Assembly (NCBI GenBank): GCA_947473355.1
Contig: CANJCQ010000031.1
Coordinates: forward strand, 1-44,880
Direction of reading: 5' to 3'
From: Sphingomonadaceae bacterium
GTDB taxonomy: Bacteria; Pseudomonadota; Alphaproteobacteria; Sphingomonadales; Sphingomonadaceae
Length of the DNA stretch: 44,880 bases
Shown here: one piece after another, positions 1-9,188 of the stretch
Position numbering within the stretch: position 1 is the stretch's first letter
Layout: each line of letters starts with the position of its first letter
The notes under the pieces: model-generated
What the model saw: only the letters and a program-made list of their open reading frames with translations
Database searches by the model: none
What the model was told of the DNA's origin: nothing
Made by a program: the position numbers and the translations under genes

Positions 1-144
1 AATCTTGGGCCCGCCACCGAAACCGAGCCTGCCAGCAATCAGACAGGCTATCATTGACCGCCTCATCAAACCGCCGGACAAACCATGCCCTCACTGCGGG
101 CTTCGGCCTACCGACCCTCCAAACAAAAATCTGCCAAAGTAGTG
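1..144 (+). mobile_element. IS701-family element, right end (partial)
   Basis: The first 144 bases are the 3' end of an insertion sequence. The outer 15 bases (130-144, tctgccaaagtagtg) are the exact reverse complement of 44737-44751 at the other end of the window, so they are read as the right terminal inverted repeat. The next four bases, CTAG (145-148), fit the 4-bp CTAG/YTAR target duplication known for IS701-family elements. The transposase reading frame runs into the inverted repeat and stops there. The rest of the element lies outside the window. Confidence 0.85.
2..142 (+). CDS. IS701-family transposase, C-terminal fragment (5' truncated by window edge)
   Basis: The frame is open from base 2 to the TAG at 140-142 and gives about 46 residues. 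They include a run like SLPAIRQAIIDRLIKPP, then CPHCG, and end NKNLPK. A terminal CPHCG motif and a basic NLPK-like end are typical of the C-terminus of IS701-type DDE transposases. The stop codon lies inside the terminal inverted repeat, which is usual for compact IS elements. Only the tail is present, so activity cannot be judged. The last 57 bases of the window encode the N-terminus of a protein of the same family. Confidence 0.8.
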   Translation: MLGPPPKPSLPAIRQAIIDRLIKPPDKPCPHCGLRPTDPPNKNLPK

Positions 145-145
145 C

Positions 146-235
146 TAGGCCTTCATAGGCCACATATCGCGCCTTCGCCAAAACCGGCGATGCCCAGAGC
201 GCGGCAGCAACGAATAGGCATGATAAAACTCGCAT
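146..235 (-). pseudogene. 5' end of a secreted-protein gene interrupted by the IS
   Basis: On the minus strand an ATG at 235 opens a frame of 30 codons: MRVLSCLFVAAALWASPVLA, then KARYVAYEGL. This is a classic type I signal peptide, with a basic N-region, a hydrophobic core and cleavage after a VLA-like site. A GAGGG ribosome-binding site sits seven bases before this ATG, which favours it over the ATG six bases upstream in another frame. The frame runs straight into CTAG and the IS end at 144, so the gene is cut after its signal peptide. The rest, if it survives, should lie beyond the element. The product cannot be named. Confidence 0.5.
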
Positions 236-749
236 CGCATATCCCTCACAATCGAAGTCAGCCTAAAGCTTGCACAGCCGCAAGGGAAGTGGCGCGCACG
301 TTGCTGGCAAATCACATCGCGGTAGAGCTCTGTCGCGCAAGATTGGCGGTTTTCTCCGTCTTCATGATCGGTCCACGGTAGTTCAATTTGCCCAATCAAC
401 CTGATTGAGAAGTGACGAAGGCCAAAAACTGCGGAATTGGCATTGTATTCCAATCAGTTGGTGACTGCGACAAGTCGCGTAGGGTGTCTATCGTTCCTCA
501 CTGCCAGACCGATCCGGCTTTTCCACTCGAATTGGACTGCCAGACCTGCCAAAACGGACGTGCGTCGCGCTTCCAACCAGCCGCCACTGTTCGTCATCAA
601 CCGGCAGGATTGGGGGTATATTTGGGGGTATGTCGTAAAACTTAGCCGAGCGGGTGCACGGGATTTAGCCATTAATGCGATCAAATTGGCTTCCCATCCG
701 CCCGCCATTGGCACCCGCAGAGGTGCCGGATAAAGAGGGGAAAGCTGGC
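236..749. other. 514-nt stretch with no recognisable intact gene
   Basis: Several overlapping short frames occur on both strands, but none has a convincing ribosome-binding site, known motif or consistent coding character. The minus strand upstream of the truncated secreted-protein gene should hold its promoter. The right part contains a tandem direct repeat (610-631, listed separately), and the last 16 bases hold the ribosome-binding site of the molybdopterin oxidoreductase. Confidence 0.5.
610..631 (+). repeat. Tandem direct repeat TTGGGGGTAT x2
   Basis: TTGGGGGTAT occurs at 610-619 and again at 622-631, one repeat per 12 bases. Paired G5-rich repeats of this kind are often seen just upstream of tyrosine-recombinase genes, at the ends of integrated islands, where they resemble arm-type integrase sites. 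No integrase gene follows. If that reading is right, this is the scar of an excised or decayed element. The resemblance is from memory and the motif is short. Confidence 0.35.
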
Positions 750-2777
750 ATGTCTGTGACAGAGAAAAAATCCTATTGCCGCATCTGCGGCTCTGGCTGC
801 GGCATCGTGGTCACGGTGGATGACGAACAGGTCATCAAGGTCCGCGCCGATGAGGACCATCCCGTCTCGAAGGGCTACACCTGCCCCAAAGGCCGCGCCC
901 TGGGCTTTGATCACCACCGCGCCGAGCGGCTCGAAGTGCCGATGATCCGTGAAAATGGCATGCTGCGCGTGTCGAGCTGGGATCATGTTCTGGATGACCT
1001 TGCGGCAAAGCTCACCGGCATCATCGCCGAGTCAGGCCCGCGCGGGGTCGGCACATTTATCGGCGGCGGCGGATATCTTGATGCCAGTGGTTTCTCCAGC
1101 CTGCTGGCTTTCCTGAGGACGATCGGAACACCCTCTGCCTACAGCGACATGACCATCGACTCTGTCGCCAAGGCGCTGGCGGCGGAGCTGGTCACCGGGA
1201 TCACCGGTCTTGAGCCGAGGGCCGATCTCCGGAATACGAAAATGGTGATCTTCGTCGGCACCAATCCGATGATCTCGCATACCCGCACGATAAACATGCA
1301 TGCGCCCAGTGCCGCCATGCGCGACATGCGCGCTCATGGGGCCGAGCTGTGGACACTCGATCCGAGGCAGAGCGAAACGGCGGTGCGTTCGGACGGGCAT
1401 ATCCAGGCGCGTCCGGGCATGGACTATGCTGTGATGGGCCATGCCATCCGCGAGCTGCTGATCGAGGGCGCAGACCGCGACTATATCGCGCGGCACACCC
1501 AGGACGTCGAAAAGCTCAGCGAGGCGGTTGAGCGCTTCACGCTCGAGTACACCAGCGCCATTGCCGGGGTCGAACCTGAACTGCTCAAGCAATTCGTCGC
1601 AGCGATCCGCAAGGCCGGGCGGCTGTCGGTCGAAGCAGGGACCGGCGTCACCATGCAGCGCGCCGGCAATGTCACTCAGTGGCTGTGTCTCGCACTGATG
1701 GCGGTGACGGGTTCGCTCGACCGTGAAGGCGGTTCCTGGATCAATCCCGGCCGCATGAACCGCAAGGACAGACAGGACTTCCCCGCCGCTCCGCCCGAAG
1801 GCTGGAATCGCCCCGGCCCGGAAAGCCGCCCCGAACTGCGCGGCACGGCGGGCGAATACCCCTGCGCCGCCATTCCCGACGAGATCGCAGCGAAAAACCT
1901 GCGTGCGCTGGTCGTGTGGGGCGGCAATCTCGAAGTCTGCCTGCCTGAAACCGGAAAGATGTATGCAGCGCTTCAAGGGCTCGAAGTCATGGCCGTCTTC
2001 GACATCCGCCACAACCGCACCACCGAGATCGCCACTCATGTGCTGCCCTGCAAGGACCAGCTCGAACGTGCCGACATGACCTATGTCACAGACACCTCAT
2101 TCCCGCTGCTGGTCAGCCAATATACGCCTGCGGTGCTGGAGCCGATCGGCCAGCGCAAGGCATTCTGGTGGATCGTCGGCCAGTTGGGGCGGCGCATGGG
2201 GCTCGATTTCTTCCCCGGCTTCGATCTGGATCAGGGCACCGATGACAGGTTCCTCGAATATCTACTTACTTCATCTGAGACCGACTTTGCCGAACTCAAG
2301 CAGAAGCGGCTGATGACCGATCCGCCAGTGTTTGGCTGGGTCCAGAAGTTCGTCGACGAGAAAGTCGGCGGCTGGCGCCTCGCCCCTGCCCCGCTCGCCG
2401 GGCAACTGCGCGATCTGGTGGCGCGCGAAAGCGCGGAGGAGCCAGGCTCGCTGATCCTCATCCCGCGCCGCCAGAAGTACCACGAAAACTCGCGACTGAC
2501 GGACCTGCGCGATCCGCCGCAGGTGTTCATGAATGCGCAGGACGCCGCAGCGGCAGGTCTTGCCGAAGGCGCCATGGTCCGCGTGAGCAGCGCAAGTGGC
2601 GAGCTGCGCCGCCCTCTGAAATTCGATCAGACCCTGCGCCCCGGCTGCATTAACGTTCCGCATGGCTGGTCGGACGGAATGAACGTCAACCGCCTGACCA
2701 GCACCACCCGCGATGTCGATGCGTTGACGGGGATGCTGCTCTATTCGGGGCTGGAGGTTGAGGTGGAGGCGGCGTGA
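750..2777 (+). CDS. Molybdopterin-dependent oxidoreductase (COG0243/BisC type)
   Basis: The protein is 675 residues. Start ATG 750 is preceded by AGAGGGGAAA. The N-terminus carries a [4Fe-4S] motif, C10-x2-C13-x3-C17-x27-C45 followed by PKG, typical of the Molybdop_Fe4S4 domain. The Mo-bis-MGD core follows, with GTNPMIS and the LDPRQSETA segment that binds the cofactor. The C-terminal dinucleotide-binding domain contains RRQKYHENS and NVPHGW. At the usual Mo-ligand segment (about residues 132-138, SDMTIDS) there is no Cys or selenocysteine, so it is not a standard formate dehydrogenase or Nap/Nas nitrate reductase. There is no Tat signal, so it is probably cytoplasmic. No electron-transfer subunit gene is adjacent, and the stop is 7 bases from the convergent neighbour. 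Substrate unknown. Confidence 0.85.
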   Translation: MSVTEKKSYCRICGSGCGIVVTVDDEQVIKVRADEDHPVSKGYTCPKGRALGFDHHRAERLEVPMIRENGMLRVSSWDHVLDDLAAKLTGIIAESGPRGVGTFIGGGGYLDASGFSSLLAFLRTIGTPSAYSDMTIDSVAKALAAELVTGITGLEPRADLRNTKMVIFVGTNPMISHTRTINMHAPSAAMRDMRAHGAELWTLDPRQSETAVRSDGHIQARPGMDYAVMGHAIRELLIEGADRDYIARHTQDVEKLSEAVERFTLEYTSAIAGVEPELLKQFVAAIRKAGRLSVEAGTGVTMQRAGNVTQWLCLALMAVTGSLDREGGSWINPGRMNRKDRQDFPAAPPEGWNRPGPESRPELRGTAGEYPCAAIPDEIAAKNLRALVVWGGNLEVCLPETGKMYAALQGLEVMAVFDIRHNRTTEIATHVLPCKDQLERADMTYVTDTSFPLLVSQYTPAVLEPIGQRKAFWWIVGQLGRRMGLDFFPGFDLDQGTDDRFLEYLLTSSETDFAELKQKRLMTDPPVFGWVQKFVDEKVGGWRLAPAPLAGQLRDLVARESAEEPGSLILIPRRQKYHENSRLTDLRDPPQVFMNAQDAAAAGLAEGAMVRVSSASGELRRPLKFDQTLRPGCINVPHGWSDGMNVNRLTSTTRDVDALTGMLLYSGLEVEVEAA

Positions 2778-2784
2778 AGCGTGA

Positions 2785-3837
2785 TTAGCGCCGCACCAAC
2801 CCTTTAGGCTTTACCACCCCCAGATCGAAATGTGATACCACACCGGGCGCAGCATCGCAGACCTGCGGTACCACGGTGCAGCCGACCAGCCCGGTCCACG
2901 GCAGGCCGAGGAAGGGATGGCGCCCATCAGGGTCCTGCTGGCCCATCAGGTGGCATTCGAGCGGCGGGTCGCCGTGGATGCGGACGCGGTACATGGCCTC
3001 GCCGGTCTCCCAGACGGGATCGATGTCCGGTCCCAGTTGCCAGTAGAAGTGATAGACAATGATCGGTGCGCCGCCTGACCAGGCGGTCCATTCATAGTGC
3101 TGGCCGCCGCAGGTGCCTTCTTTCACGAGGCCGAATTCGTGGGAAATGTCCTTCAGCGCCTTGGCAACTTCGAACTTCACCGTCACCTGCTCGATTTCCA
3201 CGCCCAGCGCTTCAGCGATCATCGCCATCGAGCTGTAGAAGAATTTGTAGGTTTCCGGTGAGCGGCGGGGATTGGCGAGCAGTTCGTCGCAATCGGTGCC
3301 GAAGCCCATGATCTCGGTGTAGATCATCGGGTTGCGCACCTTGTCGATCACTTCCGAAACCTCGACGCAATCGACCCGGTTCATCAACCGCAGCAAGGTG
3401 ATCGGCAGGATGTCGCCGGAAAAACCTGGATGGATGCCGCATCCGTGGAACGACGAATTGCCCGCCTTGCAGGCTGCCTCGACCCGTGCGGCTTCCTCGG
3501 GGATCCACTTGTTGGGCAGGAATGGCCCGGCCGGGGAGACGACATTCTTCCCGCTCTCGAGCAACTGGCAAACCATCTCGATCGGCGGGGTCATCATGCT
3601 GGGCGCAAAAAGCACGCAATCGGCATCCATCGCCAGGATCGCCGCTTCATCATTGGTTGCAAGCACCCCGGTCTTCGGCAGCCCCACCAGATCACCCGCG
3701 TCCTTGCCGACTTTCTCGGGGTTGGTGACATAGACGCCGACCAGATCGATCACCGGATTCTCGATGAAATACTTGAGCGCGGCGCTGCCGACGACGCCAG
3801 TGGCCCATTGGATGACGCGGTGTTTTTTCTCTGCCAT
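2785..3837 (-). CDS. NAD(P)H-dependent amine dehydrogenase-like protein (DapB N-domain family)
   Basis: The protein is 350 residues. A Rossmann fold opens at the N-terminus (QWATGVVGS, about residues 10-18), as in dihydrodipicolinate reductase. The overall length and the GCGIHPGFSGD segment match the family annotated as dihydrodipicolinate-reductase-like or NAD(P)H-dependent amine dehydrogenases (2,4-diaminopentanoate dehydrogenase relatives). These are common in sphingomonad and mycobacterial catabolic clusters. It is not lysine-pathway DapB, which is about 250-270 residues. AGAGGAT lies upstream of ATG 3837. It follows the SDR gene by 29 bases on the same strand, so the two are probably one operon. 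Substrate not predictable. Confidence 0.75.
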   Translation of the reverse strand: MAEKKHRVIQWATGVVGSAALKYFIENPVIDLVGVYVTNPEKVGKDAGDLVGLPKTGVLATNDEAAILAMDADCVLFAPSMMTPPIEMVCQLLESGKNVVSPAGPFLPNKWIPEEAARVEAACKAGNSSFHGCGIHPGFSGDILPITLLRLMNRVDCVEVSEVIDKVRNPMIYTEIMGFGTDCDELLANPRRSPETYKFFYSSMAMIAEALGVEIEQVTVKFEVAKALKDISHEFGLVKEGTCGGQHYEWTAWSGGAPIIVYHFYWQLGPDIDPVWETGEAMYRVRIHGDPPLECHLMGQQDPDGRHPFLGLPWTGLVGCTVVPQVCDAAPGVVSHFDLGVVKPKGLVRR

Positions 3838-3866
3838 GTCTCGATCCTCTTTTCGTTTTTTGCTTG

Positions 3867-4673
3867 TCAGTTGAGCCCGCGCACCTGCCCACCATCGACC
3901 CGGTAATTGGCCCCAGTGATGAACCCGGACAGCGGGCTCGCCAACAGGCAGGCGACCATGGCCAGTTCACGGGGCAGGCCCAGACGGCCAACCGGCGGAA
4001 TCTCGAAGACCTGTTGCGCCGCGAATTGTTCAGCCACTTCCTCAAAGCTCATGTCGGGATTGCCGAAGCGCTGGCGGCCAAACCGCAACACGCCGTCGAC
4101 CATGATGATGCCTGGCGTCAGCACATTGGCGGTCACGTTAACCCCGCGCAGCGATCCAGCAAGGCTGACGGTGTAATTGAGCAAGGCTGCCTTGGCGGCC
4201 GAATAGTCGGTGCCCATGAAATTGGGCTGCATGGCTACAGCACTCGACACATTGACGATGCGGCCGAATTTCTCCGCGACCATGTCGGGCACGCTGAGGT
4301 TGCACAACTGCACCGCGCCCAGCGTATTGGCCTGGTAGTTGGCGACGAAATCCTCGGCGCTGATTTCGTATGGCTTCTTCGAGGTATTACCCCGGGCATT
4401 GCCCCCGGCATTGTTGATCAGGATCTCGATATTTCCGCCGAGAGCAGCCACAGCCTCGGCATGAACCCGGGGGGCTCCGCCCTCCTCCGACAGTTCGCCG
4501 ATCGCCACTCCTGCCGCACCGATTTCAGCGGCGACTTTCTCAGCCCGCTCGCGGTTGCGGCCGTGGACCACGACCCTCGCGCCTTCCTCCACCAACATGT
4601 GGACTATAGCCTCGCCAATCCCGCTGCTGCTTCCCGTCACCAGGGCGCGGCGGCCCTTTAATTGCAGATCCAT
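3867..4673 (-). CDS. SDR family oxidoreductase (classical, FabG-like)
   Basis: The protein is 268 residues, full length for a classical short-chain dehydrogenase. It has the cofactor motif TGSSSGIG (residues 13-20), NNAG in the middle, and the catalytic Y-x3-K in DYSAAKAALL with an upstream Ser. The C-terminal GANYRVDGGQ is the usual end of this family. An AAAGGAG ribosome-binding site precedes ATG 4673. It is the first gene of a two-gene leftward operon with the amine-dehydrogenase-like gene. It should be a cytoplasmic NAD(P)-dependent alcohol or ketone reductase or dehydrogenase; the substrate is not visible from sequence. Confidence 0.88.
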   Translation of the reverse strand: MDLQLKGRRALVTGSSSGIGEAIVHMLVEEGARVVVHGRNRERAEKVAAEIGAAGVAIGELSEEGGAPRVHAEAVAALGGNIEILINNAGGNARGNTSKKPYEISAEDFVANYQANTLGAVQLCNLSVPDMVAEKFGRIVNVSSAVAMQPNFMGTDYSAAKAALLNYTVSLAGSLRGVNVTANVLTPGIIMVDGVLRFGRQRFGNPDMSFEEVAEQFAAQQVFEIPPVGRLGLPRELAMVACLLASPLSGFITGANYRVDGGQVRGLN

Positions 4674-4920
4674 GGAACTCCTTTCCCGTGCCTTTGCACC
4701 TGCTCCGCTGGTTGCGGATGGCCGAAGGTTATTGTGTCAAACTTGCCGTTCGCCTGTGCCAGCCAAAGCGGGGCAGCGCCACCCTGAAATGAAGCCCGTG
4801 CTAGGCTTTCTGAAATGATATAGCGACCTTTAGAGCGAGGCCAGCGAACGGCAATCTGCAGGTCGGTTAGCAAAGGCTTTACCGCTAGTCGTGCAAGCGC
4901 CGGATCGAAGGACGCCGAAC

Positions 4921-5187
4921 ATGAAGAAACCGATGTTTTTCCTGATCGCTGCAACCATGGCGGCCTCGCTTGGCGGTTGCGGCCCGAGTGCCACTGCTCC
5001 GGGCGCGGCAGAAAGCGCTACTCCGCCATCAAAGCCCAATCCATGGAGCATCGGTGGCGGTGCGACGCCATCGGCATCTGCCTCTGCCACGCCGACGGCA
5101 TCGCCGAAGCCAGCGGGAAGCGATTCGCCGAAAGCCAATCCCTGGGGCATGGCTGCGCCGAAACCGGTTGCTTCACCCGTCAACTAA
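4921..5187 (+). CDS. Small Pro/Ala/Ser-rich lipoprotein
   Basis: The protein is 88 residues. It starts MKKPMFFLIAATMAASLGGC, a lipoprotein signal peptide with lipobox L17-G-G-C20. GAAGGA lies eight bases upstream of ATG 4921, which decides the start over an in-frame ATG at 4891. The mature part is low-complexity (Ala, Pro, Ser, Thr) with a motif that occurs twice, KPNPWSI and KANPWGM, and has no folded-domain signature. It is expected to be anchored to the outer or inner membrane on the periplasmic side. It stands alone between a leftward operon and the epimerase gene. No function is known. Confidence 0.6.
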   Translation: MKKPMFFLIAATMAASLGGCGPSATAPGAAESATPPSKPNPWSIGGGATPSASASATPTASPKPAGSDSPKANPWGMAAPKPVASPVN

Positions 5188-5422
5188 CCACGGCAGATTG
5201 AGGCCACTCAGGAGAGCATAGCCTCACAGCGCCTCCGGCTCGCCCCTGCCAAGATAGCGCGCCAGATTGCGGTGGAGGTTGGCGACGGTCTGCTCCTGCT
5301 GCGGGTTGCGGAAGCAACCGCGAAAGCCGTAAGAGCGCATACTGCTCAGTATTCGAGGCCTTGTTTGAGCAAGCTGCATCGGGCAGAACAGCAGGCAAAT
5401 AACAATCGAGAGGAATTACCCA

Positions 5423-6361
5423 ATGGCCGGTCTGTCCGGGAAGCGCGTCATGGTGACTGGCGCCAGCGGCCTTGTGGCGCTGCCTGTTGCGGTGGAGCTT
5501 GCCAAAAACAACGAGGTCTTCGCCGTGGCGCGCTGGTCTGATCCGGCGCAGAAGAAGCTGGTCGAGGCGGCAGGCGCGCAGGCGGTCACGTTCGATCTGG
5601 CCAATGAAGACCTCTCGGCGCTGCCCAAGTCGGTCGACGTAGTGATCAACTACGCAGTGCTCCCGCCAAACTTCGGCAACATGGCCTATGATGTCAACAC
5701 CGGCGCCACAGGGCGTCTCGCCCGCCGCTATCGCGACGCTGAGGCCTTCGTCCATGGCAGCACCGGTTCACTCTACGAATACCAGGGCGAGCGCCCCTTG
5801 CGCGAGGACGATCCTTACGGGCTGCACTCGGCCGGCGAGAACTACGCCGCCAGCAAGATCGGCGCGGAATACCTGATCAAGCATCTGAGCCTGGATTATG
5901 ACCTGCCGGTCACCATCATCCGCATCTTCTCATTCTATGGCCCGCGCGGTGGCGGGGTTACCCAGCGGGTCGATCAGGTCGCCAAGGGCCTTCCGGTCAG
6001 TGTCTATCCCGGCGTGCGCAACGTCCACACGCCGCTCTATGAGGATGACTATGTCGAGAAGACGATCGGCTGCGCAGGCATCGCCAAGGTCGGCGCCGAA
6101 GTGGTTAATGTCGGCGGCTCGGAAAGCTGCACCACCCAGGAATATTGCCAGATCGCGGGTGATATCGTCGGCAAGGAGCCGATTTTTGTCGAGAATGGCC
6201 GTTCCTGGCCGATCTGGGCTGACACGACGAAAATGGAAAAGCTGCTTGGCCCCAGCAAGGTTTCGATCCGCGAAGGCATTCGCCGGGTGCTCGAGCAGAC
6301 CGACCAGCGGCTCGGCAATCTCCATCACGTCCTCGGCCAGCCCGAGGCGCAAGACGCATGA
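5423..6361 (+). CDS. NAD-dependent epimerase/dehydratase family protein (extended SDR)
   Basis: The protein is 312 residues. The N-terminal Rossmann motif TGASGLV (residues 12-18) is followed by VINYAV and the catalytic Y-x3-K in NYAASKIGAEYL. IIRIFSFYGPRG matches the R-x-x-x-x-YGP block of sugar epimerase-like extended SDRs. The usual third glycine of TGxxGxxG is replaced (TGASGLVA). An AGAGGAA ribosome-binding site precedes ATG 5423. Its stop overlaps the start of the next gene (ATGA), so the two are translationally coupled. Many catabolic clusters use this family as alcohol dehydrogenases or lactone reductases, so a sugar substrate should not be assumed. Confidence 0.8.
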   Translation: MAGLSGKRVMVTGASGLVALPVAVELAKNNEVFAVARWSDPAQKKLVEAAGAQAVTFDLANEDLSALPKSVDVVINYAVLPPNFGNMAYDVNTGATGRLARRYRDAEAFVHGSTGSLYEYQGERPLREDDPYGLHSAGENYAASKIGAEYLIKHLSLDYDLPVTIIRIFSFYGPRGGGVTQRVDQVAKGLPVSVYPGVRNVHTPLYEDDYVEKTIGCAGIAKVGAEVVNVGGSESCTTQEYCQIAGDIVGKEPIFVENGRSWPIWADTTKMEKLLGPSKVSIREGIRRVLEQTDQRLGNLHHVLGQPEAQDA

Positions 6362-6678
6362 TCACGATGATCGCCCGGATGCGGGTGAGTGAAGGCAATG
6401 CGGCTGACTATGAGGCATTGATGACCCATGTCACTGCCATGACACTGGAGAACGAGCCGGGCGTTGCTTACTACGCCTGGTCAAAAAGTGCCGATGATCC
6501 AGATACGTATCTGGTGGTCGAGGTTTACCGCGATGGCGCGGCGCATGCCATGCATATGGCCAGCCCCTGGGTGGTAGAATCCCTTCCCAAGTCCAAGGCG
6601 CTGGTCGATGGCGGCTTTGATATCCAGCAATACGTCAGCGAGGGCAGCGAGCCGGTGGTGCTGCGCCACAAGGGTTAG
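6358..6678 (+). CDS. Antibiotic biosynthesis monooxygenase (ABM)-like small protein
   Basis: The protein is 106 residues, typical of a single-domain ferredoxin-like (dimeric alpha+beta barrel) protein. ITMIARMRVSEGNAADYEAL and the YLVVEVYRDGAA-HAMHM pattern match the ABM/YgiN family (quinol or anthrone monooxygenase-like, or haem-degrading relatives). Its ATG lies in the ATGA overlap with the upstream epimerase gene, implying coupled translation. It ends three bases before the convergent folP. Cytoplasmic; cofactor-free oxygenation or simple ligand binding are both possible. Confidence 0.7.
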   Translation: MITMIARMRVSEGNAADYEALMTHVTAMTLENEPGVAYYAWSKSADDPDTYLVVEVYRDGAAHAMHMASPWVVESLPKSKALVDGGFDIQQYVSEGSEPVVLRHKG

Positions 6679-6681
6679 AAT

Positions 6682-7794
6682 TTACTCGGGCAATTGCGCG
6701 AAATCGGTCAGCGCCGCATCGCGGAGGCCCCGCCATACCCGCACTGCTTGCACCGTCTCGGGAACGTCGTGGACGCGCAGCAGCTGTACACCAGCCTCCA
6801 GCGCCTTGAAGGCCAAAGCCAGCGAACCGCCAAGCCGCTGATGCGCCGGGGCCTCATTCGACAGTGCCCCGATCATTCGCTTGCGGCTTGCGCCAACCAG
6901 CAGCGGCTGGCCAAGCGCATGGAACAGTGGCAGGGCATTGAGCAGCGCGAGGCTTTCTGCCACCGTCTTGCCGAAGCCGATGCCGGGATCGAGCAATATC
7001 TTGTCGCGCGCAATGCCAGCGGCCAGCGCCACATCGCGCCGGGCCATGAGCCAGTCGAACACATCGAGCACGACATCGTGATAAGTGCCATCGGCATGCA
7101 GATCATCTGCTTCGCCCGGCGCATGCATTAGCACCACCGGCACCCCGGCCCGTGCCGCCAGCTCCAGACTGCGCGGATCGTGGCGCAGCGCGCTGACATC
7201 ATTGATCACATGCGCCCCCGCTGCAAGCGCCGCTTCCATCACCGCCCCGCGCCGTGTGTCAGTGCTGATCGCTGCGCCCGAGGCTGCAAGGCGCTCGATG
7301 GCGGGAATGGTTCGCTTGAGTTCGTCGCCCTCCCAGACAGCCGCCGCGCCCGGCCGGGTGCTCTCGCCTCCGACATCGATAATCGCCGCGCCCGCTTCCA
7401 GCATCGCCGCGGCATGGGCATTGGCCACATTGGGATCGTCGAGGAACTTGCCGCCATCGGAAAAGCTGTCGGGAGTCACATTGAGTATGCCCATCACCTG
7501 CGGTTGGTCGAGCCGGATGACCCGCGCGCCGCATTGCAGCGGGGCATGGCTGGCGAACAAGGCAGCCCATTGCGCCTGGCCCTGTTCGGCCAGAGCGCCG
7601 GGCAAATCGCCAATCGCTACTTCAACCTCGTGCGCTCCGAAGCGCCCGCGCGAAACAATCGACCCTCCCTCGCGCACGATCAGCGCAAAACGGCTGGCAT
7701 AGGTCATGCCGCCAGCAAGACGGACGGCTTCGCCCTCCTCGCTTTGTGGGCTTTCGGCGAGGGCAATCGGGCGCAGGTAGAGGGATTGGGTCAT
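6682..7794 (-). CDS. folP: Dihydropteroate synthase
   Basis: FolP condenses 7,8-dihydropterin pyrophosphate with p-aminobenzoate in folate synthesis and is the sulfonamide target. All family blocks are present: MGILNVTPDSFSDGG, GGESTRPGA, STDTRRGAV, INDVSAL, LLDPGIGFGKT and GASRKRM. At 370 residues it carries about 95 extra N-terminal residues before the barrel, a form seen in other alphaproteobacteria. ATG 7794 is preferred; a GTG lies directly before it at 7797. It follows ccrM by 40 bases on the same strand and may be co-transcribed with it. It meets the ABM gene tail to tail with three bases between. Confidence 0.95.
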   Translation of the reverse strand: MTQSLYLRPIALAESPQSEEGEAVRLAGGMTYASRFALIVREGGSIVSRGRFGAHEVEVAIGDLPGALAEQGQAQWAALFASHAPLQCGARVIRLDQPQVMGILNVTPDSFSDGGKFLDDPNVANAHAAAMLEAGAAIIDVGGESTRPGAAAVWEGDELKRTIPAIERLAASGAAISTDTRRGAVMEAALAAGAHVINDVSALRHDPRSLELAARAGVPVVLMHAPGEADDLHADGTYHDVVLDVFDWLMARRDVALAAGIARDKILLDPGIGFGKTVAESLALLNALPLFHALGQPLLVGASRKRMIGALSNEAPAHQRLGGSLALAFKALEAGVQLLRVHDVPETVQAVRVWRGLRDAALTDFAQLPE

Positions 7795-7834
7795 CACTGT
7801 TCCAGTTTCGCTTCCCCATCAAAAAGGAAGATGC

Positions 7835-9171
<1,337 letters not shown>

Positions 9172-9188
9172 TTGGCCGAAAAAAAGTT

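Noticed and set aside
1032..2039. 335-residue open frame antisense to the molybdopterin oxidoreductase
   Set aside because: Its sequence has no domain or start signal and mirrors the high-GC codon pattern of the real gene on the plus strand, which has clear cofactor motifs.
750..2777. Molybdopterin oxidoreductase as the missing formate dehydrogenase catalytic subunit
   Set aside because: It lacks Cys/Sec in the Mo-ligand segment and lacks the NuoG-like N-terminal domains of FdsA; it is also 30 kb from the fds genes.
5224..5379. 51-residue minus-strand frame with a plausible protein-like end (RNPQQEQTVANLHRNLARYL)
   Set aside because: No ribosome-binding site for either ATG and no family recognised; it might be a gene remnant, but the support is too thin to annotate.
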